A DNA stretch of 64,000 bases from Stenotrophomonas rhizophila (GCF_003751305.1 NZ_RJKV01000001.1:1655586-1719585); one strand, 5' to 3'; positions 9,534 to 18,308 are shown, counted from the stretch's first letter. Notes: a model not told the origin generated them from the sequence alone. Program-made: numbers and translations.

Positions 9534-9696
9534 GCAGATTTCCGGTAAATAAGAACGCGCCAGCGCGGGCAGGCCCGCGCCGGATCGTGGTGGAGAGAGG
9601 GTCGGGATTCTGCTGAACAGGCGGGAAAGGAGGAAATGACCGACCGGGATATGCTTATCGGGTTTTCGCCTAAGCCCTGCCCTGCAAGGACTCCAC

Positions 9697-10413
9697 ATGC
9701 GCTTCATCCAGACCTTCCAGCTGTATCCCTTCCTGGACACCGTGGTCAGCCTGGCGGCTGCCTTCGTGCTGGGCACGCTGATCGGCGCCGAGCGGCAGTA
9801 CCGCCAGCGCACCGCCGGGCTGCGCACCAATGTGCTGGTGGCGGTCGGCGCGGCGGCCTTCGTGGATCTGGGCATGCGCATCGCCGGCAGTGTCGAGGCG
9901 GTACGGGTGATTTCCTACGTGGTGTCCGGGGTCGGCTTCCTGGGCGCGGGCGTGATCATGAAGGAAGGCATGAACGTGCGCGGCCTCAACACCGCCGCGA
10001 CGCTGTGGTGTTCGGCGGCGGTCGGTGCGTGCACCGGTGCGGACATGCTGGCCGAGGGCGCGCTGCTGACGGTGTTGATCATCGCCGGCAACACCCTGCT
10101 GCGGCCCTTGGTCAACGCGATCAACCGCATCCCGATCAATGAGGCCGCCTCTGAAGCAACCTACGAGGTGCGCCTGAGCGTGGATCCTGCCGCCACGCCC
10201 CTGGCACGCGAACGCCTCGTCGACGCGCTGGAGGCCGCACAGTATCCGGTCAGCGATGTGCAGGTGATCGAGCACGGCGACGGCCCGATCGAGCTGGTGG
10301 CGATCCTGGTCAGCACAGCGGTCGCCGCCGACGAGCTCGACGCCGTGGTCGCTCGGCTGCAGCGTCAGCCGGGGGTGGTGCACGCCAACTGGGAAGTCAG
10401 CACCCGCGACTGA
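9697..10413 (+). CDS. MgtC/SapB family membrane protein (long form)
   Basis: 238 aa, start at ATG 9697 with AAGGA 7 bases upstream. N-terminal MgtC/SapB membrane domain (residues about 10-145) with the family motif LGTLIGAERQYRQRTAGLRTN, then VSGVGFLGAGVIMKEG and GLNTAATLWCSAAVGA. The C-terminal 90 residues form a soluble ACT-like domain (TYEVRLSVDPAATPLARERL to the end), as in full-length MgtC. MgtC proteins are linked to growth under low Mg2+ and to modulating the F-ATPase, but xanthomonad homologues are not well studied. A second, shorter MgtC homologue lies at 15679-16137. Confidence 0.85.
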   Translation: MRFIQTFQLYPFLDTVVSLAAAFVLGTLIGAERQYRQRTAGLRTNVLVAVGAAAFVDLGMRIAGSVEAVRVISYVVSGVGFLGAGVIMKEGMNVRGLNTAATLWCSAAVGACTGADMLAEGALLTVLIIAGNTLLRPLVNAINRIPINEAASEATYEVRLSVDPAATPLARERLVDALEAAQYPVSDVQVIEHGDGPIELVAILVSTAVAADELDAVVARLQRQPGVVHANWEVSTRD

Positions 10414-10437
10414 TCGCGGCGCTTCCCGAACAACGAA

Positions 10438-10463
10438 AAACGGCGGCCCTGCGGCCGCCGTTT
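10438..10463. terminator. Bidirectional intrinsic terminator between mgtC and sapC
   Basis: 11-bp stem AAACGGCGGCC / GGCCGCCGTTT with loop CTGC. A-rich bases before and T-rich bases after make it usable in both directions, fitting the convergent genes. Confidence 0.85.
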
Positions 10464-10487
10464 CTGCTACTGCCTGCGTGCCGGGAC

Positions 10488-11255
10488 TCAGGCCTCGGCA
10501 GGCACCTGGCTCTGGCGGTTCACCAGCGCGCTGAAGCGCGCCAGCGAGCTCAGGTGGTGATGCACCAGGGCCAGCCAGCCGCTGCGGTGCCATGCCACGA
10601 CGGTCTCGTCCGGCAACGCGGCGAACTTCTCCACATCCACCACCTGGAAACCGTTGACCGACATCTTCCGGCCATCGGCCAGAGTGACATCGATGTTGCG
10701 GTCGATCAGCAGCTCGTTCTCGATGAGGGCGGCCGTGAAGCGACGGGTATGCTCATGCTCGCGGGTGTAATCGCTGCAGAAACGCATCGCGTTGTCGACC
10801 AGCTCGGTCGCCTTGCCATCCTGGAACAGCGGCAGGCCTTCTTCGCTGTCGCCCTGGTTGACCTGCTTGGCGGCCGCATCCACGGCGAGCACGTAGTTGT
10901 CCGGCTCACCGGCCTGCATGAACACGAACGGATAGCGGCGCACATACGCCGGCACGTAGCTCTGTTCATCCCATACGCCATCGGCGACAAACAGATTGCG
11001 CTGGGACAGGCCCACGGCCACCAGCGGCATCGCATCCTGGCCGGTGAAGATGATCGGGTAGTGCTGCGCCAGCGAGCCGAACTCGCCGATCACGGCCGGG
11101 ATCGCGTTGGTTTCAGCCGCGAAGTTCGCCGTTTCCGGCAGCAGGCGCCAATTGGCGTGCTCGTCCGAACGCAGCGGCACAGCCTGTTGGTAAAACAGCG
11201 GACCGGTGGCCTGGGACGGCGCAGCGGTGGGCGGAGTCGTGGTTTCAGCAGTCAT
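10488..11255 (-). CDS. SapC family protein
   Basis: 255 aa, no signal peptide. Matches the SapC family along its length: LFYQQAVPLRSDEHANWRL, then NAIPAVIGEFGSLAQHYPII, LVAVGLSQRNLFV, RRYPFVFMQ, and the C-terminal LADGRKMSVNGFQVVDVEK with the SGWLALVHHHLSSL end. SapC was named from the Campylobacter S-layer locus, but in Caulobacter and Xanthomonas the genes sit near TonB-dependent receptors and flavin-dependent halogenases with no S-layer, and the biochemical role is unknown. Here a TonB receptor is two genes away. Confidence 0.88.
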   Translation of the reverse strand: MTAETTTPPTAAPSQATGPLFYQQAVPLRSDEHANWRLLPETANFAAETNAIPAVIGEFGSLAQHYPIIFTGQDAMPLVAVGLSQRNLFVADGVWDEQSYVPAYVRRYPFVFMQAGEPDNYVLAVDAAAKQVNQGDSEEGLPLFQDGKATELVDNAMRFCSDYTREHEHTRRFTAALIENELLIDRNIDVTLADGRKMSVNGFQVVDVEKFAALPDETVVAWHRSGWLALVHHHLSSLARFSALVNRQSQVPAEA

Positions 11256-11338
11256 GGAATAAGTCGAATACGACGCGCCAGTAAGCCCGGGCGCGAAAGC
11301 GGGAATCGCATTGAAAGGCCACTATAACGTGCCAGGCC

Positions 11339-12127
11339 TCAGAGCACGCCATCCAGCGGGCCTGCCGCACCTGTCAGGGCGGCGCAGGCGTGGTCCTGAA
11401 GCTCCTCACCGCTGGCCTTGTTGCCGGTATCAAGATCCAGCCGGGTTGCCAGAAGAAGGAAACCGGGCGCACCCGCCGCGTCGGTCTGCCCGGTCACCAC
11501 CAGCGACCAGTTGCCGATATCGGCGGGGTCTTGCAGATAGTCGGCAAGCAAGCGGACCGGATTTCCCGTCAGCTCGGCACCCGGCAGGTGGCGGGCCAGA
11601 TACGCATGCCCACGCAAGGGCTCGGGCAGCGGCTGCCAGGTGCTGCCGATGGCAGGCTGCAGCCGGCGCAATTGCGTCAGGACATCGGCCCGCAGGCAGT
11701 CCACGTGGATGTGCAGCTGGTGCTGGGAGCGTCCGTGGGGTGAGTTCAGGGCCAGGCTGGCCACGTCACGGGGTAACGGCCGACCCAGCGCCTGCTCGGT
11801 GTGGCTGCGGGCCGCCCAGGCAGCGGCGAAATAATTGGGTGCACCGGCCCGCAGCAGCGCCGGACTCTCGATGCCCGACACCCGATCCAGCGGCAGCAGC
11901 AGGAACTGATAGTGGCCGTGCGAATCCTTCAACAGGACGTCGCGTCGCCGTGCCTCGGCGGCGACGGCCAGGCAACTGCCACGGGGAGCTGACTCGCCGG
12001 CGCAGTCGCGCTGGATGATGCCCCACAGGGCGTCCGGATCGGGCTGGGGTTTTGCTGGCGGCAACATCGGCGTTGCGCAGGCGGTCAACAGCAGCAGCGC
12101 ACAGGACAAGGACACTCGGGCGATCAC
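11339..12127 (-). CDS. cdh: CDP-diacylglycerol pyrophosphatase, lipoprotein
   Basis: 262 aa. N-terminus is a lipoprotein signal (CALLLLTACATP). The domain matches CDP-diacylglycerol diphosphatase (Cdh): ALWGIIQRDCAG, then HYQFLLLPLDRVSGIESPAL, NYFAAAWAAR and the HIT-like catalytic segment LALNSPHGRSQHQLHIHVDCL. It hydrolyses CDP-diacylglycerol to phosphatidate and CMP. The E. coli enzyme is membrane-bound by an uncleaved N-terminus; here the lipobox suggests lipid anchoring instead. Single gene between SapC and an unknown secreted protein. Confidence 0.88.
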   Translation of the reverse strand: MIARVSLSCALLLLTACATPMLPPAKPQPDPDALWGIIQRDCAGESAPRGSCLAVAAEARRRDVLLKDSHGHYQFLLLPLDRVSGIESPALLRAGAPNYFAAAWAARSHTEQALGRPLPRDVASLALNSPHGRSQHQLHIHVDCLRADVLTQLRRLQPAIGSTWQPLPEPLRGHAYLARHLPGAELTGNPVRLLADYLQDPADIGNWSLVVTGQTDAAGAPGFLLLATRLDLDTGNKASGEELQDHACAALTGAAGPLDGVL

Positions 12128-12214
12128 GGACAGGCTCGTACAGGGATGCAGGCCCAGCCAGGCACTGCCGGCGGGCGGGCGCGATTGTACCGTGCCGTTT
12201 CTGTCGCTTCCGTG

Positions 12215-12841
12215 TCAGTAGGTGCTGTACGGCACCTCGACCACCACCGGGGCGGCGGGACCAGGCGGCTGCAGGGTGTAGCGATCCAGCGCGCCGTTGT
12301 CATCGGCGAACCGCTGCGACTGGGTCTGCAGGCGGTAGCTGGTCGCACCGAGCTTGATGTTGCCGCCCTCTTCCAGCGCGGCACCGGCCGGCAGCAGCAG
12401 CCCGCCCAGATCGCTGTAGGCCCCTCCGGCATCGGAGAAAACGTGGTCCAGCAAGGCGTCCTCGCGCTTCATCGCGAACACATGGCGGTCGCCATGACGC
12501 TGGTTGAAGTCCTCGTTGCCGAGCAGATCGGCAATCCAGACGCCCGGCAGGCGGTAGCGGGTTTCCAGCCCGATCGCATCGAGGCGCTCGCTGTCGACGA
12601 CCAGGCAGCACACCGCCTGCTTGTTCTCACGGTCCAGGATCGCAAAACGACTGCCCTTGGCCACATCGCGCGGCAGGATCGCGAACGGCAGATTCTCCAG
12701 CAACGGCGATGCGCCATTGGCCGAATGCAGGTTGCGCCAGCCGCCAAACACCGGCGCCTCCGGCTCGGCGGCCGATACGCTGCCTGCCAAGGCCATTCCC
12801 ACCGTCACGATCAAGGCGGCCGTGATCTTCCTGCTCTGCAT
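12215..12841 (-). CDS. Secreted protein of unknown function
   Basis: 208 aa, clean signal peptide (KITAALIVTVGMALAGSVSAAEP) and a GGAAA Shine-Dalgarno-like site. I do not recognise the mature domain. Visible features: two adjacent cysteines in QAVCCLVVDSERL, a central VWIADLLGNEDFNQRHGDRH stretch, and a Pro-rich C-terminal tail (LQPPGPAAPVVVEVPYSTY). GC content and codon use match the neighbours. It could be an envelope stress or structural protein, but nothing in the context says so. Confidence 0.6.
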   Translation of the reverse strand: MQSRKITAALIVTVGMALAGSVSAAEPEAPVFGGWRNLHSANGASPLLENLPFAILPRDVAKGSRFAILDRENKQAVCCLVVDSERLDAIGLETRYRLPGVWIADLLGNEDFNQRHGDRHVFAMKREDALLDHVFSDAGGAYSDLGGLLLPAGAALEEGGNIKLGATSYRLQTQSQRFADDNGALDRYTLQPPGPAAPVVVEVPYSTY

Positions 12842-12941
12842 ACTCTGTTTCCGTTGGTGGACCTGTCGCGGCGATACCGCCGGACCTCACAAGACCGCGA
12901 CACTATGCGCCAGCGACAGGCCGACGGGCAATCGGTGCCGC

Positions 12942-13436
12942 TCAGCCGATCACGATGTAGTCACTGACCAGGGTGATGCCCTGGTGGTCCCCGCGTTCGA
13001 GCTGCACGTGGCGGCCGCCGACCTGATCGATGGCGATGCAGTCATCCACTTCCAGCAGCGCATCGGTATGCGGCTTGAACCAGCTGGCATCGCGCAGCGC
13101 CTTGGCCTTGTGCTTGGCCTCTTCGACACTGGTGGCGACCAGCAGCCGATAGTCATGCGCCTCGCCCAGCGCGCCGGCGGCATACCCACCGAGATTGAGA
13201 AAATACAGCCGCAGCCCACCGACAGCCGGAGCCACATCGGCGAAGCGAACCCGGTACTCCTCCACCCCGTCCACGGCGAGCCAGCCATCGACATGCAACC
13301 CTTTGCGCTCGCCGAACCAGTCCTGGCGCAGCTGCGGGTAGGCGTCCTCGATGACATCGACGTTGGCGAAGGCCACATCGTGGACCTCGATCCGGGCGCG
13401 GGCGTGCCGCCCACCAAGCATGAACACGTGCAGCAC
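12942..13436 (-). CDS. DUF1543 domain protein
   Basis: 164 aa starting at a GTG (13436) that has GGGAG six bases upstream; the next Met is five codons inside the conserved LGG motif, so GTG is preferred. The frame matches DUF1543: VLHVFMLGGRHARARIEVHD, then VDVIEDAYPQLRQDWFGERK, GLHVDGWLAVDGV, and a second repeat-like half with LRLYFLNLGGY and HKAKALRD. Members are small cytosolic proteins of unknown function. The true length is a little uncertain because of the GTG start. Confidence 0.75.
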   Translation of the reverse strand: MLHVFMLGGRHARARIEVHDVAFANVDVIEDAYPQLRQDWFGERKGLHVDGWLAVDGVEEYRVRFADVAPAVGGLRLYFLNLGGYAAGALGEAHDYRLLVATSVEEAKHKAKALRDASWFKPHTDALLEVDDCIAIDQVGGRHVQLERGDHQGITLVSDYIVIG

Positions 13437-13607
13437 CTGCGACTCCCGGCATGACCGATGTTGAGCGGGTATCCAGTGTAACGCCAGGCCGGCGGCGTCC
13501 TGCCCCGCGCGCGCGATCCACGCTGCGTCGAACAGTCGCGGTGGCCACCACACGTCCGTGCGCACCGCGGTGGTATGGTCGGCGCCTGACCCCGCAGGAG
13601 CGACCCG

Positions 13608-13913
13608 ATGGCATCCCTTACCCGTTATCCCCTCGCCGCGATCATGTTCGCAGGCACCCTGTCACTGACGGCCTGCGTCAGCACGCCGGGGCCGGAAATC
13701 AAAGGGCCGGGCCTGTGCAAGGCCGACGCGCTGGGCTGGGCCGTGGGCCAGAAGGCCGACGAAGCCAACATGCGCAAGCTGCTGGTGCAGAGCGGCGCCG
13801 GCCTGATCAATCCGATCGGTCCGGCCACGATCACCACCCGTGACCTGCGCCAGGACCGCCTGCGGGTGTTCATCGACAAGGACAACGTCATCACCGCCGT
13901 CCGCTGCGAGTGA
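13608..13913 (+). CDS. I78-type peptidase inhibitor lipoprotein
   Basis: 101 aa. Lipoprotein signal with lipobox LSLTAC (Cys at about residue 23). The mature part has the I78 inhibitor pattern: LGWAVGQKADEANMRKLL, then GPATITTRDLRQDRLRVFID and ITAVRC at the C-terminus. I78 proteins resemble potato-type inhibitors and block serine proteases such as subtilisin or elastase; in proteobacteria they are periplasmic or lipid-anchored. A trypsin-like protease is encoded 34 kb away, with no evidence that they interact. A SMAG repeat follows the stop by 10 bases. Confidence 0.82.
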   Translation: MASLTRYPLAAIMFAGTLSLTACVSTPGPEIKGPGLCKADALGWAVGQKADEANMRKLLVQSGAGLINPIGPATITTRDLRQDRLRVFIDKDNVITAVRCE

Positions 13914-13923
13914 TTCCACGCAG

Positions 13924-13997
13924 GTAGAGCCACCCCACGGGTGGCTTGGCCACTAGATGGCAGGGTTTTCGTGCAGCCACCCATGGGGTGGCTCTAC
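13924..13997. repeat. SMAG-type REP dimer (inverted pair), one arm inside lldD
   Basis: Left arm 13924-13946 starts GTAG and folds as AGCCACCC ... GGGTGGCT; right arm 13975-13997 is the same element inverted and ends CTAC. The arms are separated by 28 bp. GTAG-headed palindromes arranged as head-to-head dimers are the known Stenotrophomonas SMAG/REP family, which can stabilise mRNA ends or terminate transcription. The right arm and most of the spacer lie within the 3' end of the lldD reading frame. Confidence 0.85.
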
Positions 13998-15152
13998 CGG
14001 TGGTTGGCGCCGTTGGGTAGCGTCCACCAGCGAATCGGCACTGATATCGGCGATGGTCTTGGCGCCGGTAAGCGTCATCGCCACGCGCATTTCCTTGGCA
14101 ATAAGATCCAGCAGATTGGCCACGCCAGCCCCGCCATGCGCGGCGAGCGCATACACGAACGCACGCCCCAGCAGCACGCTGTCCGCGCCGAGGGCAATCA
14201 TGCGGACCACATCCAGGCCGTTGCGGATGCCGGAATCAGCCAGGATCTTCAGCTCGCCCTTCACCGCGTCCGCAATCGCCGGCAGCGCCCGCGCGGTGGA
14301 CAGCACACCGTCGAGCTGGCGCCCGCCATGGTTGGAGACCACGATGCCATCGGCACCAAAGCGCACGGCATCACGCGCATCCTCCGGATCGAGGATGCCC
14401 TTGATCACCATCGGGCCAGTCCAGAACTCGCGGATCCACTCCAGGTCTTTCCACGAAATGGACGGATCGAAGTTGTTGCCCAGCCAGCCGATGTAGTCGG
14501 CCAAGCCGGTCGGGCTGCCGCGATACGTGGAGATGTTGCCCAGGTCATGCGGGCGGCCGAACAGACCGACGTCCCACGCCCAGCGCGGGTGGGTGACCGC
14601 CTGCAGCATGCGCCGTGCTGACGCGTGTGGGCCACTCATGCCCGAATGCGCATCGCGGTAACGTGCACCCGGCGTCGGCATGTCCACGGTGAACACCAGC
14701 GTGGTCACGCCGGCCGCCTTGGCCCGCTCCAGCGCATTGCGCATGAAGCCGCGGTCCTTGAGCACATACAGCTGGAACCACATCGGCCGATCGATGGCCG
14801 GGGCTACTTCCTCGATCGGACAGACCGACACGGTGGACAGGGTGAACGGAACTCCCCGGCTCGCTGCCGCCCGCGCCGCCTGCACCTCACCGCGGCGCGC
14901 GTACATGCCGGTCAGCCCGACCGGCGCAAGCGCCACCGGCATGGCCAGGCGCTCACCGAACAGCTCTGTTTCCAGGCTCAGATCGGACATGTTGCGCAGG
15001 ATCCGCTGGCGCAGCGCGATGTCCGACAGGTCGGCAACGTTGCGCTTCAGGGTGTGCTCGGCATATGCGCCGCCATCGATGTAGTGGAACAGGAACGGCG
15101 GCAGGCGGCGTTGTGCCGCTGCGCGGTAATCAGTGGAGGCGGAAATGATCAT
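13953..15152 (-). CDS. lldD: L-lactate dehydrogenase (FMN, quinone-linked)
   Basis: 399 aa. Belongs to the FMN-dependent alpha-hydroxy-acid dehydrogenase family: [53 protein letters not shown], then [20 protein letters not shown] and the active-site block [14 protein letters not shown] with catalytic His and Arg, and the FMN phosphate site [10 protein letters not shown] with [12 protein letters not shown]. It oxidises L-lactate to pyruvate at the inner membrane and feeds the quinone pool. The last residues ([16 protein letters not shown]) are encoded by one arm of a SMAG repeat and its spacer, so the C-terminus is probably extended relative to relatives. A GACCA-T-TGGTC palindrome lies 59 bp upstream. 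Confidence 0.9.
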   Translation of the reverse strand: MIISASTDYRAAAQRRLPPFLFHYIDGGAYAEHTLKRNVADLSDIALRQRILRNMSDLSLETELFGERLAMPVALAPVGLTGMYARRGEVQAARAAASRGVPFTLSTVSVCPIEEVAPAIDRPMWFQLYVLKDRGFMRNALERAKAAGVTTLVFTVDMPTPGARYRDAHSGMSGPHASARRMLQAVTHPRWAWDVGLFGRPHDLGNISTYRGSPTGLADYIGWLGNNFDPSISWKDLEWIREFWTGPMVIKGILDPEDARDAVRFGADGIVVSNHGGRQLDGVLSTARALPAIADAVKGELKILADSGIRNGLDVVRMIALGADSVLLGRAFVYALAAHGGAGVANLLDLIAKEMRVAMTLTGAKTIADISADSLVDATQRRQPPVEPPHGWLHENPAI

Positions 15153-15210
15153 GGCTCATCTGCGCTGGAACGGCCCCCAGTGAACCGCAGATCGCAGGGC
15201 ATGCCAACCA

Positions 15211-15221
15211 GACCATTGGTC
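15211..15221. promoter_or_regulatory. Possible operator upstream of lldD
   Basis: Perfect odd palindrome GACCA-T-TGGTC 59 bp before the lldD start. GntR/FadR-type lactate regulators (LldR) bind similar TGGTC-containing palindromes, but no lldR gene is in the window, so this is only a candidate. Confidence 0.25.
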
Positions 15222-15250
15222 GAGCGCCTTTCCGGCCGCCCTGCGGGGTA

Positions 15251-15682
15251 TCAGCCGCAGTCGCTGGAGCGACCCTTCAGTTCCACCAGATTGCCGTCGG
15301 GGTCACGCAGGCGCAGCGACAGCCCATCACCTTCCGCGCCGTAGTTGCGCTCGGCCTTCCCTTCCAGCGTGAGCCGCTGCCCCTCCAGATGCGCGCGCAC
15401 GTCTGCCTCATCGAAGGGCTCCACGCGCAGGCACAGATGATCGAGGTTGCGTCCTTCGCGTCCCGGCGCCGCACCGCCCTTGACGCCCAGGGGGCCGTCC
15501 ACGCTGACAAGGTCGATCATCGATTCGCCCGCATGCAGATGCACCATGCCCAGCGAAGGGCGCTCGCGGGCCACGGTGCAGCCGAGGATGTCGCGATAGA
15601 AGTGTACGGCCCGCGGCAGATCCTGAACGCGGAGCACCACATGGTCGATGCGCTGAATGTTGAACGGTCGTTCGCTGCTCAT
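15251..15682 (-). CDS. VOC (glyoxalase-fold) family protein
   Basis: 143 aa from ATG 15682, which overlaps the stop of the upstream MgtC gene (ATGA), indicating translational coupling. Two beta-alpha-beta-beta-beta VOC repeats: IQRIDHVVLRVQDLPRAVHF YRDILG at the start, then NLDHLCLRVEPFDEADVRAH and SLRLRDPDGNLVELKG. His in RIDHV and Glu in LVELKG are at the usual metal-ligand positions, as is His in NLDHL. Such proteins act as glyoxalases, dioxygenases or resistance proteins; the substrate is not predictable. Same direction as lldD, 98 bp downstream. Confidence 0.85.
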   Translation of the reverse strand: MSSERPFNIQRIDHVVLRVQDLPRAVHFYRDILGCTVARERPSLGMVHLHAGESMIDLVSVDGPLGVKGGAAPGREGRNLDHLCLRVEPFDEADVRAHLEGQRLTLEGKAERNYGAEGDGLSLRLRDPDGNLVELKGRSSDCG

Positions 15683-16137
15683 GAGGACTCCAGTTTCTTG
15701 GCGATACGGCTGAATACGACCAGCACGATCAGGCACAGCACACTCACACCCGTGGCGATCACGTACTCGCCGATGCCAACCGCGATGCCGATGGCGGCGG
15801 CCATGATCAACGAGCTGGCGGTGGTCAGTCCGCTGACCTGATCATCGCGCGAGCCCCGCAGGATCGTACCGGCCGCGACGAAGCCGACGCAGGCCACCAC
15901 CGCTTCGATCAGACGGACCGGATCGACCTGCAGCAGGTCGCGGTAACGCTCTTCCTGGAAGTGTTCGGCGATGCTGTCACCCAGCCCGACAATCAACGCA
16001 GCCGCGCCTGCGATAAGCATGTGTGTCCGCAGCCCGGCGGCGTGCTTGCCCATCTCGCGCTCGATGCCGAGCGTGGCGCCCAACAGCATTGCCACGGCAA
16101 TCCGCAGCAGGATTGATAGATCTTGTTCCAGTCCCAT
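15679..16137 (-). CDS. MgtC/SapB family membrane protein (short form)
   Basis: 152 aa, only the membrane domain. Motifs: LLGATLGIEREMGKHAAGLRTH, VACVGFVAAGTILRGSRDDQ and GLTTASSLIMAAAIGIAVG; four to five membrane helices. It lacks the soluble C-terminal domain of the long form at 9697-10413, so the two are not recent duplicates. It is translationally coupled to the VOC gene. The role may be ion homeostasis or none of the classical MgtC functions. Confidence 0.85.
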   Translation of the reverse strand: MGLEQDLSILLRIAVAMLLGATLGIEREMGKHAAGLRTHMLIAGAAALIVGLGDSIAEHFQEERYRDLLQVDPVRLIEAVVACVGFVAAGTILRGSRDDQVSGLTTASSLIMAAAIGIAVGIGEYVIATGVSVLCLIVLVVFSRIAKKLESS

Positions 16138-16236
16138 CTACGTCTCTCATCCGGCAATGAACGGAGCGTCGCAGACAGGGGCGTCTGAGGACCGTGAAGC
16201 CGACGGCAGGCCTTGGTGAGCCTGCCGTCGCAGGGC

Positions 16237-16995
16237 TTACTGCGCCAGATAACCGCCATCGATGGCGTAGTACGTGCCGGTCGCAAAGCCGGCGTCCGCG
16301 CTGGCCAGCCAGGCCACCAGGGCAGCCACTTCCTCCGGCTTGCCGAGCCGGCCAAGCGCATGCTTGCTCTCCAGCGCCTGCTTCACCTTCGGGTCCATCT
16401 TGTCCAGCAGCGGCGTGGCGATGAAACCGGGGCCCACCGCATTGATGCGGATCCTGTCCGCGGCATGTTCCCACGCGGCCGTCTGGGTCAACCCGACCAC
16501 ACCGTGCTTGGCAGCCGCGTAGGCGGAGGAGTTGCCGAACCCCACCTGGCCCAGGATGGAGGCCATATTGATGATGCTGCCACCCTTGCCCGCGCTGCGC
16601 ATCGCCTGGATCTGCGCCCGCTGGCACAGGAACACGCTGTTGAGATTGACGTCGATGACGTTCTTCCAGCCATCCACCGGGTAGTCACCGCTGGCCGCGG
16701 ACGGCCCGCCGATACCCGCGTTGTTCACTGCGATATCCAGCCCGCCGAGTTCCTCGACGGTCTGCTTCACCGCCGCTTCAACGGCGTGCTCATCGGTGAC
16801 GTTCAAGGCGATGCCGATCGACTTCACGCCTTTCTTGCGCAGCGCCTCGGCGGTCTTCTCGACGGCGTCGGCCTTGAGATCCCACACCGCCACCGCCGCA
16901 CCGGAATCGGCCAGCAGTTCAGCCACGGCCAGGCCAATGCCGGAGACGCCGCCGGTGACGATGGCGACCCTTCCCTTGAGTTGATAATCAATCAT
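16237..16995 (-). CDS. SDR family oxidoreductase
   Basis: 252 aa from ATG 16995 with AGGA eight bases upstream; the same frame stays open for 1.4 kb further but that part is antisense to the divergent ene-reductase gene. Classical short-chain dehydrogenase: nucleotide site TGGVSGIGLA, LDIAVNNAGIGG, catalytic S in INMASILGQ and Y-x-x-x-K in SSAYAAAKHGVVG, then INAVGPGFIATPL. The Asp at WDLKAD after beta 2 suggests NAD(H) preference. Substrate unknown. It is divergent from the Old Yellow Enzyme gene, and both could share the 207-bp control region. Confidence 0.88.
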   Translation of the reverse strand: MIDYQLKGRVAIVTGGVSGIGLAVAELLADSGAAVAVWDLKADAVEKTAEALRKKGVKSIGIALNVTDEHAVEAAVKQTVEELGGLDIAVNNAGIGGPSAASGDYPVDGWKNVIDVNLNSVFLCQRAQIQAMRSAGKGGSIINMASILGQVGFGNSSAYAAAKHGVVGLTQTAAWEHAADRIRINAVGPGFIATPLLDKMDPKVKQALESKHALGRLGKPEEVAALVAWLASADAGFATGTYYAIDGGYLAQ

Positions 16996-17065
16996 CGCGT
17001 TGTTCCTCGGGTTGGAATAAGGCTGCGGGCAGTGCCTGCCCATGCCTCGACCATACGCCGCGAAA

Positions 17066-17079
17066 ACGTTACAGAACGT
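17066..17079. promoter_or_regulatory. Palindrome in the SDR / ene-reductase divergent promoter region
   Basis: ACGTT-ACAG-AACGT, 5-bp perfect arms, 70 bp from the SDR start and 123 bp from the ene-reductase start. A plausible operator for a regulator encoded elsewhere; no matching regulator gene is adjacent. Confidence 0.3.
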
Positions 17080-17202
17080 GCACAGCAGGCTCCGCAACAA
17101 TCCTTCCCATCGCTGCAACGCACCTGGGCCTATGCTCGGGGTCGTACGCCCACATACCTGATTCCTCCGCCGATGGCGGCAGCCCTCCCCCAAGGTAAAC
17201 CC

Positions 17203-18297
17203 ATGACAGACTCCAATGACGGCAAGTTGTTCTCCCCCATCCGTCTGGGGGCCATCGACGTTGCCAACCGCGTCGCGATGGCACCGCTGACGCGCAACCG
17301 CGCGATCAACGACCGCATCCCCAATCCGCTTGCGATCCAGTACTACGAGCAGCGCGCCAGTGCTGGCCTGATCATTGCCGAGGCCACCCAGATCAGCCCG
17401 ATGGGCCAGGGCTATCTCGACACGCCCGGCATCTACAGCCAAGCCCAGATCGACGCCTGGAAGAAGGTCACCGATGCGGTGCATGCACGCGGCGGCAAGA
17501 TCGTGTTGCAGTTGTGGCATGTCGGCCGCATCTCGCACACCAGCCTGCTGCCCGAGGGCGAGGTCCCGGTAGCACCGAGTGCACTGCGTGCCAACACCAA
17601 AACGTTCACGGCCAAGGGCTTTGAAGAGGTTTCCGAACCACGTGCCCTGCGCTTGGACGAAATTCCCGGCCTGATCCAGGACTTCCGCCAGGCCGCGCGC
17701 AACGCGATCACCGCCGGCTTTGACGGCGTGGAAGTGCATGCCGCCAACGGTTACCTGATCGACCAGTTCCTGCGCGATGGCAGCAACCAGCGAACCGACG
17801 AATACGGTGGCAGCATCGAGAACCGCACCCGCCTGCTCGATGAAGTGGTCCGCGCGATCGTTTCGGAAATCGGCGCCGAACGCACCGGTGTGCGCCTGTC
17901 GCCGGTGACGCCTGCCAACGACGCGGAGGATTCCAACCCGCAGCCGTTGTTCGAACGCGCCGTGGAGCGCCTGGATGCCATCGGCCCGCTCGCCTTCATC
18001 CATGTGATCGAAGGGGCGACCGGTGGCCCGCGCGACAACATCGCCTTCGACTACGCCGCCCTGCGCGCCAAGTTCACCGGTGCCTGGATCGCCAACAACG
18101 GCTATGACCAGGCACGCGCGGAAGCCGCCGTGGCGTCGGGCTATGCGGACATGATCGCCTTCGGTCGCCCTTTCATCGCCAACCCGGATCTGGTCGAGCG
18201 CTTCCGTCTCGGTGTAGCGCTGTCCGAGCTGGACCAGGAGACGTTGTACGGCGGCGGCGCGCACGGCTATACCGACTACCCCAGCGTTTCCGGCTGA
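17203..18297 (+). CDS. Old Yellow Enzyme family alkene reductase (NemA/XenB type)
   Basis: 364 aa. ATG 17203 has CAAGGT seven bases upstream. FMN barrel with the OYE motifs: KLFSPIRLGAIDVANRVAMA, MAPLTRNRA, then IVLQLWHVGRISH, the active-site segment GFDGVEVHAANGYLIDQFL, NQRTDEYGGSIENRTR and the phosphate site MIAFGRPFIANPDL. It reduces activated C=C bonds (enones, nitro compounds, maleimides) with NADPH. In E. coli nemA sits with a TetR regulator; here the partner gene is a divergent SDR and no regulator is adjacent. Confidence 0.9.
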   Translation: MTDSNDGKLFSPIRLGAIDVANRVAMAPLTRNRAINDRIPNPLAIQYYEQRASAGLIIAEATQISPMGQGYLDTPGIYSQAQIDAWKKVTDAVHARGGKIVLQLWHVGRISHTSLLPEGEVPVAPSALRANTKTFTAKGFEEVSEPRALRLDEIPGLIQDFRQAARNAITAGFDGVEVHAANGYLIDQFLRDGSNQRTDEYGGSIENRTRLLDEVVRAIVSEIGAERTGVRLSPVTPANDAEDSNPQPLFERAVERLDAIGPLAFIHVIEGATGGPRDNIAFDYAALRAKFTGAWIANNGYDQARAEAAVASGYADMIAFGRPFIANPDLVERFRLGVALSELDQETLYGGGAHGYTDYPSVSG

Positions 18298-18308
18298 TCC
18301 GCGCGCGG

